Part shown: positions 33,651-44,165 of the stretch, piece by piece
How the letters are laid out: each line of letters opens with the position of its first letter
How positions within the stretch are numbered: the stretch's first letter is position 1
Assembly: GCF_050003625.1 (NCBI RefSeq)
Contig: NC_134398.1
Coordinates: 112,382,145 to 112,446,144, forward strand
Reading direction: 5' to 3'
From: Haematobia irritans
Lineage: Eukaryota; Arthropoda; Insecta; Diptera; Muscidae
Length of the DNA: 64,000 nucleotides
Notes under the pieces: model-generated
Database searches by the model: none
Seen by the model: only the letters and a program-made list of their open reading frames with translations
What the model was told of the DNA's origin: nothing
Translations under genes and position numbers: made by a program

Positions 33651-34626
33651 CACCCTTACAAAAAATCGTTTCTGTAACATATACTCCCAAACATATTTTG
33701 CTTCAAGCATATACATTTTTGGGTATTGCCCAAACATTTATATGTTTGATCTCTACCAATATATAATATGTTTGAAAGCATATTGGTCTAAACAATATAT
33801 GTTTGGGTAGTCTAAGTTCCAAACATTTTGTATTTTTGCATCCAAATTCAATAATGTTGTCTTCCAAAAAACAATATGTTATTATGTGACCATATAATAT
33901 GTTTGGAAGCATTTTGCACCCAAAAATATTATATGCTTAAAAAAATTCTCCCAAACAATATTGTGCTCAAAATTTTTTTTATTTATTTATATATTTACAA
34001 TCATAATGAATTATGAAAATAAACAGGTAATATAGGTGCTAACAACATAGGTTTTCGACCTGAATGCTCAAAATTTTGTTTCTGCCCAATTGTATATTCC
34101 CCGACATCTTTCTCACTTCCACGAGAATTTTTAGTTCTTAGCACCTTTTTCTGTAATACAAACATTGTAGAAGAAATTATTCAATTTTATGATTTTTTTT
34201 ATTTTAATTTTACCTTTTGCCGGACGGGGATTCGAACAGCGGACCACACAGTTTGTAAGGATCAAAGAAGTAGCTGATCAATCGCCCAAGGAAAAATAAA
34301 ATGTTAATTTTGTAATAACAAGCAACAACCACCAACTTAATTCAATATCGCTCCCTGTTAAATAGCGCTCCAAGCTACTAAACACATATATGTTTATAGG
34401 CTATTTCTAAATTAATATATGTTTGCATCCAAGCATATTATATTTACAAACATTTTATGTCCCAAACATAATATGTTCTAACATATTAACATATATGTCC
34501 CAAACATGTTATGCTAGTTTATGAACAGTATATGCTTGCACTCAAAAATATTGTGTTTAAAAATGTGTGTTCCAAACATATAATGTTTATAGCCAAACAT
34601 ATGAAAAACAGTCTTTTTCATCCGTG
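33651..34626. mobile_element. Element Y, copy 2 (976 bp, reverse of copy 1)
   Basis: Ends CACCCTTACAAAAAATCG and CTTTTTCATCCGTG with TG on both sides. Same length as copy 1 and closely similar throughout, including the tRNA-like module (minus strand, about 34215-34290) and cassette. It interrupts the piggyBac transposase. Confidence 0.88.
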
Positions 34627-35091
34627 TGTAAGGAATTTGTTGCAGTGTAGCGTTTGCCACATTGTTGAACATACAGGTTCATTTGAAATACAATACTCGT
34701 ATGTTCAATAATTTCTTTTGTTATAATTTTACTAAAAATATTAAAATTATCAAGGATGCCTCGTTTTCCACAACTTCTGTGCACGCAAAAAAATAATTCT
34801 TTCCTCCCAAACGAAATTTTAGACAAACAAAGTTCGTTTCTCATTTGCTTTTCGCTGTAAGGAAGTGTATTTGGAAGAAAAGTATATACTTTTTGTGATA
34901 AACGTTTATTCTTTTCCAGGATGTAAAAACAATTTCATAAAGACTAACTCAAAAAACATTGTTTTCTTGCTAATTGCATTTTCCCTCACATCTTTGTCAC
35001 ATCCACGAGTTTTTTTTTTAGTTTTTAACACCTTTTCCTGTAATACCAACAATGTAGATGAAACTATACGATTTTATAATTTTTTTTTTAC

Positions 35092-35165
35092 CTTTCGTCT
35101 GGACGGAGAATCGAACCGCGGACCATGCACATTGTAAGCCAACACACTAACCACTGAGCTATGTA
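35092..35165 (-). other. tRNA-like module 2 in X copy 1
   Basis: Minus strand: CATAGCTCAGTGGTTAGTG (A box) and GGTCCGCGGTTCGATTCTC (B box). About 74 nt, close to tRNA length, followed by the conserved cassette (AGGTAAAAA then ATTTTATAAAATCG). Divergent to module 1, with 74 bp between them. Confidence 0.6.
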
Positions 35166-35239
35166 CCTGTTATGGTCATCAATTGCGGCGCTCACGACCC
35201 GAATAAACAAAGTTTATTTAACAGAAACAAACATTTAGT

Positions 35240-35316
35240 TTGGCACCGTGGAGCAGTGGTTGCTACGTCCGACTTGCATGCCAAGGGTCGTGGGTTCGAT
35301 CCCTGCTTCGACCAGT
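35240..35316 (+). other. tRNA-like module 1 in X copy 1
   Basis: GGCACCGTGGAGCAGTGGTT (A-box region) and GGGTTCGATCCCTGC (B box), homologous to the SINE head. It is followed at once by a run of eight T, which could end pol III transcription. Confidence 0.6.
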
Positions 35317-36102
35317 TTTTTTTACATATATTCCAGATATGTTCGGAAGATTCCGAAAAAATGTTCAACATTACATTGTACTATATTAAATTGTGAACTG
35401 TAAAATGTGTCTTATTAAAGAACTAAAGTCAGAAAAGAAAGGTGTTTGATATAAACGAAATGGACTGTGTTGTTGTTTCAAAAATAACTTTTTTATTGAA
35501 AAAATAAAAATTTTGTAACAAACGAATTTTGTTGGTGATAAAAGTTTAAAATTTTCGAAGCAATTCAAAAAACTCTAACAAAAGAAAAACGTTTTCGGTA
35601 CACGTTTTCCAAACGTTTTTTTTTCTTTGCGTGTAGGTCCTCGTTTCATGCCAGTAAATGCAATTGGTATCTCCATTGAATTTTGCTTACTCCAATTTGG
35701 TGGGGTGACTTCTACGAGGCTGCTAAATAAATTAGATATGGGCATATCGTCGTCGGTATCAAATTGTTCACCCGAATTTAAAACTCCACTACATCCCTAG
35801 TTTTCACCTTCATCAAAGCGTTTATCTTCATTGTCGACTACAAGGATGTTATCAAAAAGTTCCTGGATTTGGTTCTGATCATCGTGGTCCTCAACATCAT
35901 CGACAATTGACTTTGCGTCTGATAGAATCTCTTCCACAACAACTTCATCCTCGATTGTTTCCAATATATAGGAAATAGCGTAACCCGGCCCGCTTCGATG
36001 CGCCTTCCGAAGCGTATTTGTAGGAACATTTTGCGTTAACTTAGTCAACCATATCCTTCGTGCTGAAAACAAATTCGAAAAGATTTGAATTCTTTCAAAC
36101 AA

Positions 36103-36811
36103 ATCGGACTACTTGCTTTTTCGTTTATAGGTACAAATACGGCGGATATGCATATGTAAAACGGTTCGTTTTAACAAAATGTCGGCGAGAGGGTGTATCC
36201 TTTCCTCCAAATTTTTTAAATAATGTTCTGTATTTAAGTAGTTGGACAATCTTTTATATTTCTTGTGAATTTTAAGTGTGGTTTGTCAAGGAAAGGTATC
36301 CTTCTCCTCAACATATCTGAATATTAAGCACTATATTATAATAACATACAAAGTATTACTGTTTCCCATCCAATAAATCGGAAAAAGCAAAAGTAGTAAA
36401 AAATTTTACCACATTAACATTTGCTAAAATGATGCACCCTCTACGTTGCCAATTTCATGTAAATTTAAGTTCTTTACTAAGAAGAAGTCTGGCAGAAGCC
36501 TGTGAAACATCATACAATTATGTACCAAGTTCCCATTTACGGACAACCCTCTACTTTCAATTTAAGAAAAAATAACGAACCTTCGCTCCACTCCGACCTA
36601 ATATCGGACTATCACGTACAAGGCCGTATTCAGGGGGGGGGGGATGAGGGGAATCAAACCCCCCCGAAATGAATGAATATTTTTACACACGTGTGTAAAT
36701 GAAATGGAGCAAACCCTGCGAAAAGAACCTGCCTAATTTAGCAATGGAAGCAATAAAGAGATATTTTCAAACGTGCATATTTTAAAAATTTTGGTCACTT
36801 TGCCAGTTACT
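36103..36811. other. piggyBac flank / unassigned DNA
   Basis: Probably upstream piggyBac sequence plus unknown repeats. It includes a G-run then GATGAGGGGAATCAAACCCCCCC at about 36630-36665, a possible element end. No gene. Confidence 0.35.
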
Positions 36812-37005
36812 CAGGGATGGAAAATACAATTTTTAAGAAAGTACAAAAAAGGTATTTTTTATCGGAAAGGTACTTGTTACTAAATTTCAACAAAAATTTC
36901 ACTTGAATATTATTGTCAAGAGACTGAATTTTAAAGAAAATATAATTTTGACAAAATTTTCTATATAAATAAAATTTTGCAAAAATTTTCTATATATATC
37001 ACTGT
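36812..37005. mobile_element. Truncated copy of the CAGGGATGG hAT-like element
   Basis: Starts CAGGGATGGAAAATACAATT and matches the reverse complement of 40187-40020, then runs into two or three degenerate 28-bp minisatellite units. Its other end is missing. Confidence 0.7.
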
Positions 37006-37401
37006 CTTTGAGTTTTTAGTATTGTTTTTAGCCATGTATATAATGCGCAGTGGTATTATTTTTATACCATCAACTTTAACCCTCACTACTTCAAATTTTT
37101 TTATTTATTTTTGATGTTACTATTTTCAAGCACGTTATTTACTATCTTATTGATCAAAAATATACAAGTATAAAGTCTAACGCACGTGTTTAGCAGAAAT
37201 TTGCTAAATAATGGAAAACACTGTCAACACTTGACAGATGGTACTCAAGTTTAGTTCAAAATATATATATATCTAGCGCTTTCGAACATTTGGTATATTT
37301 TTTTCTTGAAATAATTAGCTTAAATCTACATATAAAAGTGATATTTAGAATATACAATTGCACACAGAATGTAGGAAAATTAATTAGATGAGTGGTATAG
37401 T
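37006..37401. other. piggyBac-internal non-coding DNA
   Basis: AT-rich, with TGGTATTATTTTTATACCA near 37051 (a perfect short palindrome, also in variant form at 33238-33256). No open frame. Confidence 0.4.
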
Positions 37402-38328
37402 ATTCATACTAGAGGTGGAGAACTATCGATAGCACTATCGGCACTATCGATTGTTGGGCACTATCGAGCTACTATCGATAGCAGCCAGGCATTTTCGATA
37501 GTACTATCGATAGTTAGTCGATAGTTTGGCTTTCACATCACCAAATATTTTCCTTTTTTGTGACGTCTGCTGCAGCATTAAAAGGAATGGATCGCTTTCT
37601 CCAAAGAGGTGTAATATTTACTCTTAAAGTAGTTCTGAGTTTTGACTATGTGTTGAATTTCAGCTAAACTTCGGAGCTCCATGACAGTCAGTGAGTCGAC
37701 CATGTCAGGCATGTGATTACAACAGCACAGACTCAGAGAAAGATTTGGCTACCGAGAGAAAAAAAGAAAAAAATCTTTCAAGATTGGAAATATTTTAAAA
37801 GGTCAGAGGACAAACAATTTTAAAAGTGCCTTAATTGCGGAAAGGAGATAAAACGAGCAGAAACACATCGAATTTTCACGACCATCTAAAAAGATACCAT
37901 TCTGGCTTGGAAATTCTAGCCCCTGATTCCAGCTATTTCGGCTGATACTGCCAATATTGCACTGACAAGCAGAAGTTTTAGATCGTCAATACATTCAGTA
38001 GCCTCTTACTTTAAAAGAGCCGTTTTGTACGACACTAACATCCCTGCAACAAAGCGGGACAAATTGTTTTCGAGAGGCGAAAAATGTTAACATTATTTTA
38101 TTTTTAAACCAAACCTTTTGGATCAAATAACATTAATATCGTAAAATATTCATATTAAAATATTAAACAAATTTTAAATATGAACCAAATATGTATATTA
38201 TTGTGGACGATACTATCGTCGAATATCGATAGTACTATCGTCAACTATCGATGGTTGTGAAATTACTATCGTCGACTATCGATGGCGCCGACTATCGATA
38301 GTTCTCCTCTAATTCCTCTAATTCATAC
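37402..38328. mobile_element. hAT-like element with ACTATCGATAG subterminal repeats and BED-finger remnant
   Basis: Occupies 37410-38320 with the 8-bp duplication ATTCATAC at 37402-37409 and 38321-38328. Ends are TAGAGGTGGAGAACTATC and GATAGTTCTCCTCTA, plus an extra ATTCCTCTA on the right. Both ends are dense in ACTATCGATAGT palindromes. The interior (about 37800-37900) reads KCLNCGKEIKRAETHRIFT, a decayed BED-type zinc finger found at the N-terminus of many hAT transposases. The rest of the transposase is deleted. Confidence 0.85.
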
Positions 38329-38655
38329 CACCGGACCGGAAAGAGTTAAGGCGAGCGGTGATGAATTCCCATTTATAAAAAAATTGCTTCAAATTGAAGC
38401 TCTTCCCTTTTGTGCGACTTTAGTCGCATGCGCACATTTTGCATATTTTACAAAAGTCGCATAACGTCAGAAAGGTTGCAAAATGCGACTAAAGTCGCAC
38501 AACGGCAACACTGCTCGTCATTGAGCTTAACGTAGAATCGGGCAGCACTCAGTGATAAGAGAGAAGTTCACCACTGTGATATCACATTGGACTGAATAGC
38601 CTAAGTGAGGCTGTAATATCGGGTTGCCACTATACCTAAACTAACCTAACAGCCT

Positions 38656-38790
38656 AAGTACTCCTTGGTCAACATTCAGAGTTGTTAATCCATTTAATAT
38701 CGAGCTCGGATGGACTTTGTTGAATGTCCCTTCGATGTCTAGAAATGCCCTTCGATGTCTAGAAAGGCCACTATCATCCTCTCCAGCAAT
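38656..38790 (-). pseudogene. LINE-A copy 3, continuation (RT)
   Basis: Matches 59060-59180 (TCAACATTCAGAG, TTTAATATCGAGCTCGGAT, CCTTCGATGTCTAGAAA) and resumes where 32159 stopped. A 23-bp segment around CCTTCGATGTCTAGAAA is tandemly duplicated. The copy ends at about 38790 by 5' truncation. Confidence 0.82.
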
Positions 38791-38982
38791 TATTAACAGA
38801 ATTCATTTTTTCGTCATCTTATCCCAAACTATTGTTATTTACACCCACAAAAAAGTCCCTTCGAAACTAAAGGAAAAATGTTTATCAATTTAGTTTAGCC
38901 ATTTTATTTCCATTAAGTTAAATTTTTGTGTGAAATAATAAAATTTACTTGTTTCAGTAAGAAAATCCTAAACTGAAAGCAG

Positions 38983-40195
38983 TTAGGAATCAGGGATGGA
39001 AAATGCCCCCGCGAATGATTTAGTACCTTTTGTGTAGAAATTTTTTAGCCGATATCAGATTTATGGTACAATAGTTTTGACAAAATATTTTAATATTTTG
39101 TGAAAGTCTTTAACAAAATTTGCTAATAGTCTTTTACAAATTTGGCAAAACAGACAAGTTCATGCGGTAACAAAATCTCGATTTTGTAAAAGCCATAGTC
39201 AAAAATACGATTTTATTGAATTTAAAGAATGTTTTAGTTGAAAAAAAATAATGCGAACCATTACAGTCACGGTCGAAACTTGAGAAAAAAAATTCTACCA
39301 ACATTGGGAGCAAATCTTACCAAAAACTACCAAAAAATATTATTTTGCAAAAATTTATTTCTTCAGAAAAATTTTATTTGTATAGAAATTTTTATCAAAA
39401 TTTTATTTCTATAGGAAATTTTTTCAAATTTTATTTTTATAAAAAATATTTTCAAAATTTTATTTCTGACGAAAATTTAATCAAAATTTTATTTCTGACG
39501 AAAATTTTGTAAAAATTTTATTTTTATAGAAAATTTTGTCAAAATTTTATTTTTATGAGAAATTTGGTCAAAATTTGATTTTTATGGGAAATTTGGTCAA
39601 AATTTTATTTTTATGGAAAATTTGGTAAAAATGTTATATCTATAGAAAATTATTTCTAAAGAAAAATTTGTCAAAATTTTATATCCATAGAATATTTTGT
39701 CAAAATGTTATTTCTATAGAAAATTTTGTCAAAAGTTTATTTCTTTAGAAAAAAATTGTCAAAATTTTATTTCCATAGAATATTTCGTCAAAATGTTATT
39801 TCTATGGAAAATTTTGGCAAAATGTTATTTCTATAGAAAATTTCGTCAAAATTTTATTTCAATAGATTTTTTTATTTATATACTCGTATTCACAGAAAAT
39901 TTATGAAGTAACGTGATTTCTACTAATCTACCAAACAGTAGAATTCTATTAACTGTGGCAACCGTGATTACAATACTACAGTAGTCTTTGTAAGCGGATA
40001 TAAAACTACAAAAATATTTAAAATTGAGGAGTGACAAACAAAATTTTATTTTTTTAAAATTCAGTCCAAGGGAGCTCTTGACAATAATCTTCCAATGGAA
40101 TTTTTGTTGAAATTTAGTGAAAAGTATTTTTTCGCCCAAAAAAATACCTTTTTAATACTTTCGTAAAAATTTTATTTTCCATCCCGGTTAGGAAT
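38983..40195. mobile_element. hAT-like element CAGGGATGG with 8-bp duplication
   Basis: Occupies 38991-40187, with the target duplication TTAGGAAT at 38983-38990 and 40188-40195. Ends CAGGGATGGAAAAT and ATTTTCCATCCCGG. The middle (39360-39870) is the 28-bp minisatellite. No transposase. Confidence 0.9.
39360..39870. repeat. 28-bp minisatellite array 4
   Basis: About 18 degenerate units of the same repeat as at 9700 and 19520, in the 19520 orientation, more diverged. Here the array clearly sits inside a hAT-like element. Confidence 0.92.
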
Positions 40196-41428
40196 AGTTC
40201 ATTAACTAGAATAAGGCATGGAATTTTACTAATACTGTTTTCTTCGCTGGGTATAAGAATTTACTACTGAACAAGAACATTTTATTCACTGATAACAAAG
40301 CATTCGTAAAACTAAACAAAAACCGAACTAAAACCAAGTTTCCTCAAATTTAGTAAAATTTCTTATAAACCCATAACACAGACTTCCTTTATTATAGAAA
40401 GCTTATCATACATACGAATAACACTTGGCATAGAAAAATATTTTAGTTCATTCGTACTAAGAAGTATTCAATCCTTTGAAAACTTAAGGAAACACACTTG
40501 TTAGAATATAGGAAATGTTCCTATATTTCTTTTATATACCTGTCACCGATGTAATCGATATTTTTGCGCGTGGTTGTTTTTTAGCTGGAATCGCGTTGTT
40601 ATGGTATACGGAGGATTGTTAAAAAAATAATATAGTAAAATAATATTAAATTAAATTTTAAATTAGTGAGAAAATTATTGAACATAAATATCAAACAATA
40701 AGTCTATCAATGTTCGTGGTGGTGTATAAAGAAAGAAAACTGCAACAGAATAACAACCCCTTCATTCGTCTTCATTTTGGAATTTTCAATTATCAGGTAA
40801 CATTCATACAGAGACGCTAACCTTTTGTGAAAAAATTGGTTTATGATTTTTTATATTTGTAAGTATTGATATTGTAAAAGGAGGACAAAATCGTTACGCA
40901 GCATCTTATTAAAAGTGAAAGGAACAAGAATAAGAAAATCATTACGTTTTACAGTTGGTAATTTTACATGGAAATTGGAAATAGTGGAATAATAAACTAA
41001 TATTTCAAGGCCAGTCGATGCTGTTAATTCTTAATAAATATATTTAATATATTAATAAAAATGTCTGTTATTGCAGAAAACGCCTATATAAATAAATAAA
41101 ACTGTATTTAAAAACGAAGGTAAGCAGTTCTAATTTTGAAGTAAAAGGTTTACCACAAATAAATATGTAAGATTTATCCAAATGAATGAAAAAGTTCAAT
41201 AAAATCATTCCATATATGAATTCAATTCAGTTAAATTTTTTCATTCTGTAGTATAGTGGTACATAAATATAGGAAAATGTTAAATAATATATGGAATGCA
41301 TTCTACCTAATTTCTACGAAAATCACATCGTTCAAACAAATAAAAATGTCTTTGGCGCTATACGAAGTTCAACTTTCTTCACAATGAGTTAATTTTAACT
41401 TAAAGAAGTGGTCACTTTTTTCTGGGTG
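40196..41428. other. Q interior, non-coding
   Basis: AT-rich sequence with no open frame of interest. It belongs to element Q. Confidence 0.45.
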
Positions 41429-41465
41429 TACAAGCCACATGAAAAAAGCTAAACTACGAAGGCGA

Positions 41466-43090
41466 CCAATTACAATTGGTCGCAACGTCTACATATCATA
41501 TGTTACGACGATGTGATGGTTAATACCACAATAATACCGGATGTAAATGATTTGATACAAGGTGGTATCAAAATTAAAAGGTAACGTGAATCAATTTATT
41601 AATACCAAACGGTAATGGCCACATACCGGCTTGTTTCTACCAGTGTATGTCAATAAAATACTTGTTCATCATTGTTCAAACTAAAAAGATCTTTTTATTT
41701 TTGCTCTGCCAAAAAATAGAAATAATGTAGAAGAAATTATTCGATTTTATAATTTTTTGATTTTTATTTATTTCATTGTTAAGTTAAAAAGTTAAATAGC
41801 TATGACAACTAAGGTCTTAATCTCTTTATATTTTTGCCTTCTTTTTAAATTTTACCTTATGCTTGGACCGAGAATCGATCAGCGGACCATTCAAAGCACA
41901 AATAAGACATGCATTCAAGCAGTTATATTTAGAGAGCATAGTTTTGCGCGCCTACCAGAAAAGAACATTTTAGTTAATTTTAGAAAAAAATAGATTAATT
42001 TTAGTAAATTACTCTCTATTAAAACGCGGATGTTTTCCTCTGTTTTAGGTAATTTAATCCGCAAAAATTATTAGAGTCATGGAAACTTTGTTAAAACTAA
42101 AATAGAATTAAATTGATTTTAGTGTAATATAGGCTTCACTTTGTTTTGAGTGTATGATGTAAAGAACATTAACAGAAAAATAACTTTATTTGGCCCCTTT
42201 CTTAAAAATACATATTGTCATGTCCTTAAATTATTGAAGATTTTATATACCCCTGTAAAAAAATTATATATGCAACGTGTAAATTTTGCGTCCAATTACA
42301 ATTGGTCGCAACGTCTACATATCATATGTTACGACGATGTGATGGTTAATACCACAATAATACCGGATGTAAATGATTTGATACAAGGTGGTATCAAAAT
42401 TAAAAGGTAACGTGAATCAATTTATTAATACCAAACGGTAATGGCCACATACCGGCTTGTTTCTACCAGTGTATGTCAATAAAATACTTGTTCATCATTG
42501 TTCAAACTAAAAAGATCTTTTTATTTTTGCTCTGCCAAAAAATAGAAATAATGTAGAAGAAATTATTCGATTTTATAATTTTTTGATTTTTATTTATTTC
42601 ATTGTTAAGTTAAAAAGTTAAATAGCTATGACAACTAAGGTCTTAATCTCTTTATATTTTTGCCTTCTTTTTAAATTTTACCTTATGCTTGGACCGAGAA
42701 TCGATCAGCGGACCATTCAAAGCACAAATAAGACATGCATTCAAGCAGTTATATTTAGAGAGCATAGTTTTGCGCGCCTACCAGAAAAGAACATTTTAGT
42801 TAATTTTAGAAAAAAATAGATTAATTTTAGTAAATTACTCTCTATTAAAACGCGGATGTTTTCCTCTGTTTTAGGTAATTTAATCCGCAAAAATTATTAG
42901 AGTCATGGAAACTTTGTTAAAACTAAAATAGAATTAAATTGATTTTAGTGTAATATAGGCTTCACTTTGTTTTGAGTGTATGATGTAAAGAAGATTAACA
43001 GAAAAATAACTTTATTTGGCCCCTTTCTTAAAAATACATGTTGTCATGTCCTTAACCCCTGTAAAAAATTATATATGCAACGTGTAAATT
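41466..43090. repeat. Tandem duplication, 826-bp unit (two copies)
   Basis: Units 41466-42291 and 42292-43090 start with CCAATTACAATTGGTCGCAA and are almost identical; a 63-residue frame (41802 and 42628) is the same in both. The second unit lacks about 30 bp near its end. Each holds, on the minus strand, a tRNA-like segment (GGTCCGCTGATCGATTCTCG) and the AAGGTAAAATTTAAA/AATTTCTTCTACATT cassette found in X and Y. High identity implies a recent event. Confidence 0.9.
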
Positions 43091-43902
43091 TATGTTATAG
43101 TCTTATAAAGAACTTTTATTGAAAACATTTTTCTTATTTTATTTACACTTTTGTACGTTACTAAAATACATAGATTAAATCTTTACTTAACGTTTGCTTT
43201 TATAGAAAATCCATACTTAAACTTTTAGTCATAGAAAATATTTATATATGTCAAAATAAAATTAAGATCGATTGATTAACTAATACGATATAGTCTTGCC
43301 CTTGTTTATTAGAACTTGCTGTATTCGGTGAGGCATAGAACATACCAAGTTTTTAATTGCAGACTTCAGTTCTTTGGGTGTTGTATATTACTTGGACATC
43401 GCAAATACCTTAGCGGATAATATGCCCCAGAGATCTTCTATAGGATTTAGATCGGGGCGTAGCGCTGGCCAGTCCAGTAAAGGTATATCACGAGACTTAA
43501 AAAAGTTTTTTGTGAGGCATGCAACATAGATGGGTGCATTATCTTCACGCAAAGAAAAAAAACGTTTGGAAAACGTGTACCGAAAACGTTTTTCTTTTGT
43601 TAGAGTTTTTTGAATTGCTTCGAAAATTTTAAACTTTTATCACCAAAAAAATTCGTTTGTTACAAATCTTTTATTTTTTCAATAAAAAAAGTTATTTTTG
43701 AAATAACAACACAGTCCATTTCGTTTATATCAAACACTGTTCTTTTCTGACTTTAGGTCTTTAATAAGACACATTTTACAGTTTAATTAATATAGTATTT
43801 AATATAGTACAATGTAATGTTGAATATTTTTTCGGAATCTTCCGAATATATCTGGAATATATGTAAAAAAAAACAAAAGCAAAAAAAAAAAAAGAACTTT
43901 GG

Positions 43903-43978
43903 CCGAAGCAGGGATCGAACCCACGACCCTTGGCGTGAGAGTCGGACGTAGCTACCACTGCTCCACGGTGCCAAACTA
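43903..43978 (-). other. tRNA-like module 1 in X copy 2
   Basis: Minus strand: CACCGTGGAGCAGTGGTAGC and GGGTTCGATCCCTGC. Same module as at 35240-35316. Confidence 0.6.
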
Positions 43979-44091
43979 AATGTTTGTTTCTGTTAAATAA
44001 ACTTTGTTTATTCGGTTCGTGGGCGCCGCAAGCTATGCTATATAAATATAACTTATATGGATATTTATCTATTGATGACCATAACAGGTAC

Positions 44092-44165
44092 ATAGCTCAG
44101 TGGTTAGTGTGTTGGCTTACAATGTGCATGGTCCGCGGTTCGATTCTCCGTCCAGGCGAAAGGTA
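44092..44165 (+). other. tRNA-like module 2 in X copy 2
   Basis: ACATAGCTCAGTGGTTAGTG (A box) and CGGTTCGATTCTCC (B box). A TATA-like TATATAAATATA lies between the two modules at about 44038. Confidence 0.62.

Larger units (their letters stand above)
34780..35635. mobile_element. Element X, copy 1 (852 bp)
   Basis: Occupies 34782-35633, with ends CACGCAAAAAAATAATTC and TTTTTTTTCTTTGCGTG. Flanks are TG and TA; one base has probably changed, because the empty site reads well with TA. It contains two divergent tRNA-like modules (35092-35165 minus, 35240-35316 plus). It interrupts the piggyBac N-terminus. Non-coding. Confidence 0.85.
33314..36102 (-). pseudogene. piggyBac transposase remnant, split by X and Y
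   Basis: Minus-strand pieces in order: an acidic N-terminus (35797-36102, EDEVVVEEILSDAKSIVDD), then VTPPNWSKQNSMEIPIAFTG (about 35640-35710), then NLYVQQCGKRYTATNS (about 34640-34680). The core follows: INFLMGIKPLASYKDYWSSR (about 33570-33640), SLMPKKGSPKF-like NDSTLMPKKGSPKFNKLNK and YLAVDESMIRF with a catalytic Asp (33350-33500). Removing Y (with one TG) joins ATNSLQ to ILAFIGINF in frame. Stops and frameshifts make it inactive, and the C-terminal domain is missing. Confidence 0.85.
33101..38349 (-). mobile_element. piggyBac-like element, TTAA target, heavily nested
   Basis: Left end TTAA|CCCTTTCCGGCGCAC (33101-33119) and right end CCGGACCGGAAAGAG|TTAA (38331-38349). TTAA duplication and CCC-type ends are diagnostic of piggyBac. 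It carries a decayed transposase (33314-36102, minus), Y copy 2, X copy 1, a hAT-like scrap (36812) and a BED-finger hAT (37410-38320). Confidence 0.85.
32341..38521. mobile_element. hAT-like element with 8-bp duplication, host of piggyBac
   Basis: Occupies 32349-38513. Ends CAGCGTTACCGTTGG and CAACGGCAACACTG are inverse copies, and the target duplication is CTTGTCAT/CTCGTCAT. Repeated GTCGCAT/TGCGACT words lie near both ends. Its own sequence is only 32349-33100 and 38350-38513; the rest is a piggyBac and its inserts. No hAT transposase is seen. Confidence 0.8.
32160..38655 (+). mobile_element. SINE copy 4, split by a hAT element
   Basis: Head and body at 32160-32348 (CCGTGGTGCAGTGGTAAGCA, CAGCATTACTGAGG-type body) and distal body plus tail at 38522-38655 (GGGCAGCACTCAGTGATAAG, ending ACCTAAACTAACCTAAC). 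The two halves join at CTTGTCAT/TGAGC, as in the intact copy. The B box part of the head is deleted. It inserted into LINE-A copy 3. Confidence 0.85.
38840..41430. mobile_element. Element Q, CAC...GTG ends
   Basis: Occupies 38842-41428. Ends CACCCACAAAAAAGTCCC and ACTTTTTTCTGGGTG, flanked by TA on both sides. Interior non-coding, interrupted by the hAT-like element at 38991-40187. Minus the insert it is about 1.4 kb. Confidence 0.7.

Noticed and set aside
35092..35316. Functional tRNA genes
   Set aside because: A and B boxes are visible, but the acceptor stems do not pair, the modules recur inside X copies, and they match the SINE head. They are best read as repeat components.
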